From: Microglena sp. YARC
Taxonomy: Eukaryota; Chlorophyta; Chlorophyceae; Chlamydomonadales; Chlamydomonadaceae
Assembly: GCA_022414725.1 (NCBI GenBank)
Contig: CM039462.1
Span: 127,135,556 to 127,199,555 of the forward strand
DNA length: 64,000 bases
Direction: 5' to 3'
A program made the translations under genes and the position numbers. The notes below the pieces were generated by a model. That model saw only the letters and a list, made by a program, of their open reading frames with translations. It made no database searches and was not told where the DNA came from. Position 1 is the stretch's first letter. The number at the start of each line of letters is the position of its first letter. Positions 28,597 to 35,979 of the stretch are shown here, piece after piece.

Positions 28597-28897
28597 ACAT
28601 GGGCTCGGGCTGGGACTCGTAGTCAGACTCGGGTTGGGACTCGTAGTCAGACTCTGACATGGGCTCGGGTTGGTCCTCGTCGTCAGACTCTGACATGGGC
28701 TCGGGTTGGTCCTCGTCGTCAGACTCTGACATGGGCTCGGGCTGGGTCGCGTCGTCGGACTCATCATCAGACGATACCAAGGATACAATGCACGGCTCAT
28801 GTGCGTTCAGAACTCGGTTGAAGATTGGTGTCAAGAAGTCTCGAACAATGTCTTCATCGTCCCTTGATAGGTCGATGATGCACGGTTGTTCTGACAT
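28133..28897 (-). CDS. Acidic-repeat protein with degenerate J-domain, copy 1
   Basis: 254 residues from ATG 28,897. After 'MSEQPCIIDLSRDDEDIV' comes a long acidic low-complexity tract (residues about 45-120; repeated MSESDDEDQPEP and EP dipeptides from tandem DNA repeats at 28,545-28,750). The C-terminal domain has 'KYWLSNDAINTWLAGCW', 'EQKMMILRLHPDKAKVFRDA' and 'DHRWMDKLSQNLNGAL'. The HPDK in a helix-loop-helix setting resembles a J-domain (Hsp70 co-chaperone), although it lacks the usual opening. A paralogue lies at 56,380-57,072. AAAATTGAAA lies 79 bp upstream. Confidence 0.6.
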
Positions 28898-28976
28898 GAT
28901 TGATTGAGTTGAGAAATGATAAATAGCGGCAAAGTGGAAGTATAATATGTGTGTTCTTTACAGATCGAGCGAAACA

Positions 28977-28986
28977 TTTCAATTTT
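28977..28986 (-). promoter_or_regulatory. AAAATTGA motif upstream of the J-domain-like gene
   Basis: On the minus strand an A-run continues into AAAATTGAAA, 79 bp before the ATG at 28,897. This matches the early-promoter octamer known from mimivirus-like giant viruses. The longer context AAAATTGAAA(A/C)C/TG is shared with the motifs at 34,014 and 34,917. Confidence 0.5.
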
Positions 28987-29154
28987 TTTTTTCACAAGCA
29001 CTACGAGGAGAAATACACGAAGGAACGCGCTTTCGATGATAACTACAATGACTGGCGCATTAATATCGCGCCCCGCCAAGGGAACGCGGTGGCTTGCGCA
29101 TCCTACTCGTCCATCCTCACCCACAACCTTAAAGGGGCACCGCGGAGAGGTCTT

Positions 29155-29295
29155 GTATTAAACAAGCGGCGGAGCCTATTTCACATCTTCCCCAGCGGAG
29201 CGACCGGGGGCGACCGGAGGGGAGCCCCCACGGGAAGTCCGCGAGGAACCGAGCGGGTGGGCGACCGGAGGGGAGCCTACAGTTCACATGCATGC
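29155..29295 (+). repeat. GC-rich dispersed element, copy 2
   Basis: Same unit order as at 18,485-18,640 (TTAAACAAGCGGCGGAGCC to CACATGCATGCAGCAGACA), with a variant 3' boundary. It is followed by the TGTAGCCGGTCTCTACA block and a run of about 20 G (29,388-29,406). Confidence 0.8.
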
Positions 29296-29589
29296 AGCAG
29301 ACAATACGATGTATGTATGTATGTAGCCGGTCTCTACATGTGGACTGTGACAAACATGTGGAAAGCGTGTGAGAAGAATGGGGTAGGGGGGGGGGGGGGG
29401 GGGGGTCGCAAGACAGATTGAGAAGATCACACGACTCCTCCTGCTTGACATAATGAAGGCCTCAATGGTCATGTGCAATTCCTGTCACAAGAGCAGGAGC
29501 GGTTGATGCAAGAAATTGCAAAATTGTCTACATCTCCAGACATCGAATACGAAGTGAAAAGAGAGCAGGTATTGGTTTTGGCCCGGGAA

Positions 29590-29874
29590 TTACGCGCTGC
29601 TTCCTCTGAGCATGCCCTCGTCTTTGCCGTTCTGCAAGTGGCAGACCGCAGGCAAGTTGGATGATAAGAGGTTCACTATATCATGATACCCGTTGTGTTG
29701 TGCGACATAACATGCAGTACTTGTATCAAATTGTGCACCTGGGAGGGCAAGTAATGTTTTTACTAAATCATAATGACCGTTTCGAGAAGCCGCAGAAAGA
29801 TCGCAATTAGTTGGATGCGATCCTGCAGAAATCAGTGCGAGGACACTCTCTCGTTTGTTTAGTGAGCATGACAA
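29590..29874 (-). pseudogene. Ankyrin-repeat fragment
   Basis: Two clear ankyrin repeats ('CDLSAASRNGHYDLVKTLLA', then 'TACYVAQHNGYHDIVNLLSS') preceded by part of a third ('RESVLALISAGSH'). There is no ATG in frame before the first repeat, so it is 5'-truncated. An LSD1-type zinc-finger segment on the other strand follows at 29,880. Confidence 0.65.
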
Positions 29875-29879
29875 ATTAG

Positions 29880-30195
29880 TGCTTGTTGTATGCAGGTCTT
29901 GTAATCACTCATCTGCATACACAAGCCGATATTCAGCATTTTCATGTCACCTGTGCCAGCACCAACTAGAACAACCGTCTCAGGATCCATTTTTTACTAA
30001 TCATCACAATTTTTTCGTGTTAATTGTACGCAGGGGGGCTGGACAAGCAGCAGTTGTGCAAGGCAGGAGGAGCCCCATTGGGATGACGGAAACTCTTTGG
30101 CACATCGACCGAATGCATCAATGCATGCACACGCACACGCATGACCATGGCATGTCAAGTATGCCACACGAACGCAAATATATGTATTCATTGTA
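29880..30195 (+). pseudogene. LSD1-type zinc-finger exon-like segment, copy 1
   Basis: The plus strand encodes 'CRSCNHSSAYTSRYSAFSC' then 'HLCQHQLEQ', i.e. C-x2-C-x14-C-x2-C, exactly the spacing of LSD1-type zinc fingers found in plant LSD1 proteins and at the N-terminus of type I metacaspases. AG sites (TGTATGCAG before it, TGTACGCAG at 30,034) hint at splicing. The whole block of about 310 bp recurs at 57,073-57,380. No complete gene can be built here, so I treat it as a duplicated fragment. Confidence 0.5.
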
Positions 30196-30300
30196 AATGT
30201 AGCCGGTCTCTACACATGGACTGTGACAAACATGCGGAAAGCGTGGGAGAAGAATGGGGTAGGGGTGTCGTAATACGGATTGAGAAGAGCACAGCCGCTC
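30195..30300 (+). repeat. Repeat shared with 29,322-29,430
   Basis: ATGTAGCCGGTCTCTACA, TGTGACAAACATG and GAGAAGAATGGGGTAGGGG are shared. At 29,388 the G-tract is expanded to about 20 G while here it stays short. Confidence 0.8.
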
Positions 30301-30515
30301 TGGCATGTGCGAATGATGGACAATGGGGCAGATTTGGGTGGTTCCTGTTTTGTCTTTACAACTGTTGCATCTGAAAAGTAAACCGTTCAACCTTCATCCT
30401 CCTGCTGCGTCCACAACAGTTTGCCAGTAGGCACTGCGCATGACCCATACTTGTCGTCCACCTTTATCGTAATCAAATGTAGTATAATAATATTATTATT
30501 CATTGGTTCAACATT

Positions 30516-30842
30516 ATGGCTACCGGATGGACTGTGGTTTTGAGCAGCAACTGCAGACACTGTCGGTTGTTTGCAACATATTACATTTCTTGGTTGGAAT
30601 GCGAGGATGCGAGAGTTGTTGTCAATGACCTATCACATATCAAGGTCCGAGACCTGCTGAAGTTGTTGAGGATCACGAGGTTTCCAGCAATCGTGTACAA
30701 AAATGAGATCTTCGAAGGATCCGATGCATACGATAAAATGCAAGAAATTACAGGTGTCGCGTGGGAAGGAACAAAAGAAAGCACAACCACACAGGAATTG
30801 AGTAGCATACAGGGCATTAAGGCATTCCTGAAAAATGCCTAA
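30516..30842 (+). CDS. Thioredoxin/glutaredoxin-like protein
   Basis: 108 residues from ATG 30,516. 'WTVVLSSNCRHCRLFATYY' carries a C-x-x-C (C13, C16) after the first strand. 'ITRFPAIVYKNEIFEGSDAY' carries the cis-Pro and following strands, the usual thioredoxin-fold order in a short form. Probably a soluble dithiol oxidoreductase. The CRHC active site is unlike CGPC or CPYC, so the substrate cannot be inferred. A mariner family-3 end lies just past the stop codon. Confidence 0.65.
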   Translation: MATGWTVVLSSNCRHCRLFATYYISWLECEDARVVVNDLSHIKVRDLLKLLRITRFPAIVYKNEIFEGSDAYDKMQEITGVAWEGTKESTTTQELSSIQGIKAFLKNA

Positions 30843-30846
30843 ACGA

Positions 30847-30900
30847 CAGCGACTGCCATAATGTTGGGACACTCTGTATAATTTGAATGATATCCCCTGA
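30847..30900 (+). mobile_element. Mariner-like end, family 3, left
   Basis: ACAGCGACTGCC, then ATAATGTTGGGACACTCTGT, ATAATTTGAATGATATCCCC. The same end lies inverted at 34,842-34,899 with intact TACAGTTGTTCTCAAATAAT, so the pair could bound a 4.05-kb segment containing the thioesterase and RNA ligase genes. Confidence 0.55.
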
Positions 30901-30931
30901 AACCAACATGTCCTGCTGCGTATCGTACCAC

Positions 30932-31663
30932 TCAGCACATATAGTGTTCAGAGTGCCCTCCTGAGCTGGCACTTGCCTCTTGCATTAGCGTTGTAAATAC
31001 ATCCTTTATCGCAGCAGGGAGCCTAGTCGCCTTGTAATCTCCATCCAGTACAACCATAGTGACCTGGCATTTTGCGATCACCATGTCCTTTTCCTCACCG
31101 TCGCTATTCGTCACAGACTTTAGAATGACCTCGTCCATGACAGCACGAGCGCCAGTGACTCGACTCACCCCGGATAACACTCTGAACCTGTCCTTAGATC
31201 TAAGCGGAGCCTTGTATGACAGCCTCATGTCAGTTATTGCCAGCCCTAGGTTTGCTCGTGCATAGGCATCGCAGTCAATACCCAGTCGCTCCAACCCATC
31301 GTGTATAGCATGTTGGAAGTAGTTGGCATACACGGCATTGTTCACCACTCCAAATTGATCCAGCTCATAGTCTCTCACACCCATCTCCAAGCAGTACACT
31401 CCATCCACCCAGCCATCATAAGGACCGATTAGGGGATCGGGTAACGCCCCCTCCCGACCGGTAACCGACACGCTCCCATTCTGTTGGGCACTGCATTGCG
31501 CCTTCTGATCCCAGTACAAGCGGATGGTGTTGGTGCTGATGCCGAAAGTGCGGGTGGGCGCGGGATGAAGGGGGCATGCCGGGGTCGTGGGGCGAATGTG
31601 GCATAGGGTGGCACGACGACTAAGAGCCTGGCTGCCGCATGTTGCTCGTGCGATGTGCAACAT
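30932..31663 (-). CDS. Plastid-type acyl-lipid/acyl-ACP thioesterase (ALT, hotdog fold)
   Basis: Start at ATG 31,663 ('MLHIARATCGSQALSRRATL'); further upstream the frame reads transposon sequence. The first 50 residues are Arg/Ser/Thr/Pro-rich with few acids, as in a transit peptide. The hotdog domain follows: 'EMGVRDYELDQFGVVNNAVY' with the catalytic Asp (D102) and HHE-less 4HBT pattern, 'HDGLERLGIDCDAY' and 'AITDMRLSYKAPLRSKDRF'. This is the hallmark of plant and algal ALT-type thioesterases, which release fatty acids or keto acids in plastids. A host gene, and the best evidence for a photosynthetic lineage. A mariner end begins 184 bp upstream. Confidence 0.82.
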   Translation of the reverse strand: MLHIARATCGSQALSRRATLCHIRPTTPACPLHPAPTRTFGISTNTIRLYWDQKAQCSAQQNGSVSVTGREGALPDPLIGPYDGWVDGVYCLEMGVRDYELDQFGVVNNAVYANYFQHAIHDGLERLGIDCDAYARANLGLAITDMRLSYKAPLRSKDRFRVLSGVSRVTGARAVMDEVILKSVTNSDGEEKDMVIAKCQVTMVVLDGDYKATRLPAAIKDVFTTLMQEASASSGGHSEHYMC

Positions 31664-31846
31664 GGAGAGGTGGTGCGAAGTAATAGGAAGGTGCGGTGGG
31701 GTCTGTGGCCTTGGGGCGGGGCGCTTCCGAAGCGATAAAGATCGGGGCGGGAATGGGCAGGGGGCATCTCTCACGAAACATTGGTGGGCATAACATTTAT
31801 ACTCGATTACAAAAAAGAGGTGCAAAACATATTTGGCAACAAACTG

Positions 31847-31990
31847 TACAGTTGTTCTCAAATAAAGTGGGACACACCTTATAATCATCCAGACTGCAGA
31901 TCGTTGCTTTTTGGCAACGTTGGGGGGTGCAGCAGGTTGAAGAGGTTCTCGAGGATATTCCGAGTCGCCTCTGTGGTAAACAGTTCAACC
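31847..31990 (+). mobile_element. Solo mariner-like end, family 1
   Basis: TACAGTTGTTCTCAAATAAA, GTGGGACACACCTTATAATC, then ATCGTTGC..TTTTGGCAACG and GGGGTGCAGCAGG. Full-length version of the family-1 end, pointing away from the thioesterase gene. Confidence 0.7.
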
Positions 31991-32141
31991 CCAAACGACG
32001 GAAAGCAGTGGCAAGGAGAAAAACGTGGTTGTCGTTGGTACATCCATGCTCTTGTTGGCTGCCATAGAAAACAACAGGTTTCTCTTAAGTTGAGTTTACT
32101 TACCATGCACAATTACGCTTCTTCATGCTCGAGAAATTGAG

Positions 32142-33131
32142 TTATGCGGTTGCCACCCGTTGTTTGTACCAGTTCCCTGCTTTCCTGTACAACGCCTTAC
32201 GAACGTCGTTCACATTGAACCCGTTTTCTTCTATCGTGTCTCGTTCCTCCTTGAACACGTCTCGGCACACCCATGACGAAAACTCAGAGACGCTATGTAT
32301 CCGCAACTCCACGCCCTGTTCAACCAGGCACTCGATACCTTGGCTCAACCGAGACTCGGTCGTGACGGACTCGACGAACTCGGTCACAGTCTTGATGTAC
32401 TCTGCCTGCGAAGGCACCGCTTGCTTCGTGACGGCAGTGCAATGCGTCTTGCCCTTCGTCTTGAACCACAGACGAGACGATGGGTGGTCCACGCACGTCC
32501 ACACGATGCCCTCGCCACCACCCTTGACACCGGCCAGTTGGTACGCGAACGGACACTCTGCATCCACGGAGTTCGTGAGATCCGCCATGTAGTCCTGCGC
32601 GGGCTGCGTGTCGCTCATGTCGACTTCCACCTCGTACGTCGGAAAGTTCATGATGTTGAAGATCCATTCCTCCTGACAGAACACCGTGCTGTACTTGGTC
32701 ATGTCAACCCAATCATAGTCTATTCTGATCGCAAATATCACAAACATCTTGGCGAGCTTACACAGGGCCACCTTGTTCTGCACACCTTTACCGCAGTACT
32801 CGCCACATACGACGATGTTCGATCTTATATCTGCTCCATGGATCGCTTGGATACGATCGAACAGATCGGAGTACTTCTTTGCAGTCAGAAACATGTGGCA
32901 GCCTTGGTTGTCGTTGTCGACTGACAGGATTCTGTTTCGAGACTGAATGGTGTCGACGAAGTCAGGGGTTTCAGTAATGAAGTGCCTCACAATGTCCGAG
33001 TGCGTCCCGTGCAGTTTGACCGTGCCTCGGAACTTGAGCGTCTGCGGGATCGCGCTTCCGAAGACGTACGGCAACTCTTTCAGGACGTTCCTGAACTGCT
33101 GGATCGGGGGAAATGGAATGAAGGCCGGCAT
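32142..33131 (-). CDS. RNA ligase (Rnl2-like nucleotidyltransferase)
   Basis: Start at ATG 33,131 ('MPAFIPFPPIQQFRNVLKEL'), 329 residues. The nucleotidyltransferase motifs are present: motif I 'GTVKLHGTHSDI' (adenylated Lys about 39), motif III-like 'IVVCGEYCGKGV', motif IV 'GGGEGIVW' and motif V 'LWFKTKGKTH'. This set fits the RNA_ligase (T4 Rnl2/kinetoplastid REL) family that seals nicked RNA using ATP. There is no OB-fold DNA-ligase domain. Such enzymes occur in giant viruses, phages and protists, so origin is open. A mariner family-1 end starts 31 bp upstream of the ATG. Confidence 0.8.
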   Translation of the reverse strand: MPAFIPFPPIQQFRNVLKELPYVFGSAIPQTLKFRGTVKLHGTHSDIVRHFITETPDFVDTIQSRNRILSVDNDNQGCHMFLTAKKYSDLFDRIQAIHGADIRSNIVVCGEYCGKGVQNKVALCKLAKMFVIFAIRIDYDWVDMTKYSTVFCQEEWIFNIMNFPTYEVEVDMSDTQPAQDYMADLTNSVDAECPFAYQLAGVKGGGEGIVWTCVDHPSSRLWFKTKGKTHCTAVTKQAVPSQAEYIKTVTEFVESVTTESRLSQGIECLVEQGVELRIHSVSEFSSWVCRDVFKEERDTIEENGFNVNDVRKALYRKAGNWYKQRVATA

Positions 33132-33161
33132 TCGACTAACATACAGGTGTCGGTGGAGCCT

Positions 33162-33262
33162 TACAGTAGTTCTCAAATAAAGTGGGACACACCTTATAAT
33201 CATCCAGACTGCAGATCGTTGCTTTTGGGCAACGTTGGGGGGTGCAGCAGGTTGAAGAGGTA
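33162..33262 (+). mobile_element. Solo mariner-like end, family 1, hit by the MITE
   Basis: TACAGTAGTTCTCAAATAAA through GGGGTGCAGCAGGTTGAAGAGG. The MITE at 33,264 is inserted in its continuation, so the mariner remnant is older than the MITE. Confidence 0.7.
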
Positions 33263-33263
33263 A

Positions 33264-33430
33264 AATGGGCGTTCCTGCCTCCCGGCTGATTTTTTTAAAT
33301 TTCTAATCAGGATTTAGAGCCTCTTGAACGACTCGCTAGCTTGAGACATTAAGCACCAAGGAATCACAATTCCGCTCCATACCATGTTTAGCAACCAGTC
33401 AAAATCGGCCGGGAGGCAGGAACGCCCATT
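33264..33430. mobile_element. 167-bp MITE, copy 2, TSD GTAA
   Basis: Same sequence as 20,120-20,285 except for single changes. It is flanked by GTAA at 33,260-33,263 and 33,431-33,434. The near-identity indicates recent movement. Confidence 0.92.
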
Positions 33431-33455
33431 GTAAGTCAAAAAGTAGCATGAAAAG

Positions 33456-33785
33456 TCAAACTGCTGTATAATCGTCACATCTGGCGCACCATGTGAATCT
33501 TTTGACAACTAGGGCATTGCCTTCGGGGCTTATAGTGTGTGGTATCGGCCAGGTTCTGCAGCTGGGGTTCTCTACCAACCATTGCGCGATTCGTTGGCGC
33601 CACTCTGTAATCGCTTCATTTTGCGTGTATCCTAGCCCTATAAACCTTCCGTATGTCAATGTATGATCGGGGGGGGCGTTTGACGGATCTATACATATGT
33701 GACACATGTAACGCTTAAATGAAAGGCACGTTGCTGGGATTCGACATACCACAACTTCATAGGTTGGAGGATCAGGAAATTGCAT
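33456..33785 (-). CDS. Small Cys-rich hypothetical protein
   Basis: 109 residues from ATG 33,785 with two C-x-x-C pairs ('CHICIDPSN' and 'CARCDDY') and 'GLGYTQNEAITEWRQRIAQW' between them. A zinc site bridging both ends is plausible. Family unknown. The MITE lies 20 bp past its stop codon. Confidence 0.5.
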   Translation of the reverse strand: MQFPDPPTYEVVVCRIPATCLSFKRYMCHICIDPSNAPPDHTLTYGRFIGLGYTQNEAITEWRQRIAQWLVENPSCRTWPIPHTISPEGNALVVKRFTWCARCDDYTAV

Positions 33786-33975
33786 TTTGCCACTTATTTT
33801 TGTTGTTGTTGAGGGTTGTTATTGTTGACATGGTTTCCTTATGCTCACCCTAAATGCGTCAGGGGCACACAGTTTTCGAACATTTTTCTGATGTTCGTAA
33901 ACACAGAAATTTTTAACACCATTCTTAACGCCAATTTTCTAACGGCGATGTCGTACATTTATTTCCATCTGATAT

Positions 33976-34007
33976 ATGTTTCATTTTACTGTTCCGCCGA
34001 CTGTAGG
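33976..34007 (-). mobile_element. Solo mariner-like end, family 2
   Basis: The minus strand reads TACAGTCGGCGGAACAGTAA then AATGAAAC. The same end occurs at 18,237, 38,051, 38,404 and 57,384 (opposite orientation) and 38,798 and 39,155 (same orientation). Confidence 0.75.
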
Positions 34008-34013
34008 GTTAAA

Positions 34014-34023
34014 AAAATTGAAA
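34014..34023 (+). promoter_or_regulatory. AAAATTGA motif upstream of tandem gene 1
   Basis: AAAATTGAAA, 57 bp before the ATG at 34,081. The shared context (AAACCATTTCCATCTGAGCA) continues toward the gene and recurs at 34,917. Confidence 0.5.
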
Positions 34024-34080
34024 CCATTTCCATCTGAGCAAGAAGACAACCAAACCAACTCTATCCAAAATCTAACTAAT

Positions 34081-34632
34081 ATGTCAACAGTCGGTGAGAA
34101 AATATGGTTGCAACTTGCTAATGCTGCATACAAATCACATGATCCGTATGATCCGCATCTGGTATACAACATATACACTTTTCCACCTGTGATGTTCACA
34201 TTCGGAGACGCTTCCTTCCCAGCGTTCTCTAAGTTCGTGGACCATAAGATCTATGGAATGGACATGTCTGAATGCTATGACTCCAAATTGTACATGGACA
34301 AAAGGAACAGACACAAGTTGTTTGCGCTGGAAGCCTTGTGTATGACCGAAGAACCATCTACCATCTACCGCATACTGGAGAGGCTGTTCATCATCCGACC
34401 TGGATCCAATGACATCAACCTCGACTTATTTGGCTTCGATACACTGTCGATCTCTTACTTTGATACAGAAATCCAGGAGGTCTTCTTCGACAAGATTTGC
34501 ATGTCTTGGCTGCGCGTCAGTAAGGCAGTTCGAGTGATCGCAGTGCGATACCGCGAACACCTCCAGAGGAAAAGGAATCACATGGTCAGTCACGTGCTCG
34601 TGCCTTTCATCGTGCGAAACCACGTCAACTAG
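34081..34632 (+). CDS. Tandem paralogue 1, hypothetical, 183 aa
   Basis: Start set at ATG 34,081 because the paralogue starts at the same point ('MSTVGEKIWLQLANAAYKS'); the longer frame upstream reads mariner sequence. Shared blocks are 'RNRHKLFAL.AL', 'FFDKICMSWLRVSKAVRVIA' and 'HMVSHVLVPFIVRNHV'. The C-terminal third is almost identical between copies while the middle diverges. No domain recognised; the C-terminal helix is basic. Duplication includes promoter and 3' flank. Confidence 0.6.
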   Translation: MSTVGEKIWLQLANAAYKSHDPYDPHLVYNIYTFPPVMFTFGDASFPAFSKFVDHKIYGMDMSECYDSKLYMDKRNRHKLFALEALCMTEEPSTIYRILERLFIIRPGSNDINLDLFGFDTLSISYFDTEIQEVFFDKICMSWLRVSKAVRVIAVRYREHLQRKRNHMVSHVLVPFIVRNHVN

Positions 34633-34841
34633 ACGTGGCAACTTAAAAACCACGTCAACTAGACCCCATTCTCTGTATTTTTTCCATGAATACGGCGAAT
34701 ATTGTCAGTAATTGCTGAAAAGTTTGAGAAGTGTGGACATAATAAATGGACACTCGTAAATGCCCCCCTCCGGTCGCCTACAAACCTTCCTAAGACTCCT
34801 CAAAAAATATTTGTAGTGAACCACGGACCTGTATCTGGTTT

Positions 34842-34899
34842 CAGGGGATATCATTCAAATTATACTGAGTGTCCCAAAATTATTTGAGAACAACTGTAT
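34842..34899 (-). mobile_element. Mariner-like end, family 3, right
   Basis: Inverted: TACAGTTGTTCTCAAATAAT, TTTGGGACACTCAGTATAAT, TTGAATGATATCCCCTGAAA. It pairs with 30,847-30,900 and lies 97 bp before the ATG at 34,996. Confidence 0.65.
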
Positions 34900-34916
34900 G
34901 CATTACCTAAAAAATA

Positions 34917-34926
34917 AAAAATTGAA
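34917..34926 (+). promoter_or_regulatory. AAAATTGA motif upstream of tandem gene 2
   Basis: AAAATTGAAA, 69 bp before the ATG at 34,996, in a context shared with 34,014. Confidence 0.5.
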
Positions 34927-34995
34927 ACCATTTCCATCTGAGCAAAGCAATAAAACAACCAACCCAACTCTATCCACAACGTTAATAAACTAATA

Positions 34996-35547
34996 ATGTC
35001 AACAGTCGGTGAGAAAATATGGTTGCAACTTGCTAATGCTGCATACAAATCACAAGATCCGTCTCTGATTATCTTTCCCAACGAATTAGCTGTGTTGTTC
35101 ACATTCGGAGACGCTTTCTTCCCAGCGTTCTCTCAGTTAGTGGACAATCAGAATGGAAGGGAATGGAATGGAATGGACATGTCTGAATGCTTTGACTCCA
35201 TATTGTATGTGGACAAAAGGAACAGACACAAGTTGTTTGCGCTGAAAGCCTTGGTTGTGTCCGAAGACAATCCAACCATCTACCACATAATGGAGAGGAT
35301 GTACATCACCCGACCTGGATTGGACATCAACATCGACTTCTTGGACGAATCTACACTGGATATCTCTTCCTGTGATACAGAAATCCAGGAGGTCTTCTTC
35401 GAGAAGATTTGCATGTCTTGGCTGCGCGTCAGTAAGGCAGTTCGAGTGATCGCAGAGCGATACCGCGAACACCTCCAGAGGAGAAGGAATCACATGGTCA
35501 GTCACGTGCTCGTGCCTTTCATCGTGCGAAACCACGTGGCCACTTAA
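34996..35547 (+). CDS. Tandem paralogue 2, hypothetical, 183 aa
   Basis: Same length and ends as 34,081-34,632, with replaced segments at residues about 20-35 and 60-70. Its 3' flank (AAAAACCACGTCAACTAGAC) repeats the end of copy 1. Function unknown. Sequence conservation of the C-terminus and promoter suggests the pair was duplicated recently. Confidence 0.6.
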   Translation: MSTVGEKIWLQLANAAYKSQDPSLIIFPNELAVLFTFGDAFFPAFSQLVDNQNGREWNGMDMSECFDSILYVDKRNRHKLFALKALVVSEDNPTIYHIMERMYITRPGLDINIDFLDESTLDISSCDTEIQEVFFEKICMSWLRVSKAVRVIAERYREHLQRRRNHMVSHVLVPFIVRNHVAT

Positions 35548-35757
35548 AAACCACGTCAACTAGACCCCATTCTCTGTATTTTTTCCATGAATACGGGGTC
35601 TTTGCTTGTCATGACCACCATTTGGTATCGACAGCGTTCCGCCGTTTAGTTATTTTCGGAAAGCAAACGAGGCAACTACTGTTGCAACCTCCCAAGAATC
35701 TTTTACAAACAACGTACACATTGTGTAAGACTTAAAAGTTACGTAGTTGATGTGAAC

Positions 35758-35812
35758 TGTGGGCCCCCCTCCGGTCGCCCACCCACTTCGGTTCCTCGCG
35801 GACTAGCTTAAA
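35758..35812 (-). repeat. GC-rich dispersed element, inverted fragment
   Basis: GGGCCCCCCTCCGGTCGCCC to CCTCGCGGAC is the complement of the GC-rich element's 3' half. A smaller piece is at 34,762-34,785. Confidence 0.75.
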
Positions 35813-35979
35813 TTCAACGGTAGCATTCAGCCAGGCCATCATGCTCTTGGCTCAACATGTCATGGAGCAATGATTTGGTTGCTCCAATATTTTTGGATTA
35901 GATCCCGGGTCAAAACCAATACCAGGAGAGGGTGCGTGTGGATATGCGGGTTAAGACACTACACAAGATTTTGATGCGA

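Noticed and set aside
30932..33203. Longer N-termini starting 'MIIRCVPLYLRTTV' for the thioesterase and RNA ligase
   Set aside because: The same residues come from antisense translation of the mariner family-1 end in both genes; the next ATGs begin family-like sequence.
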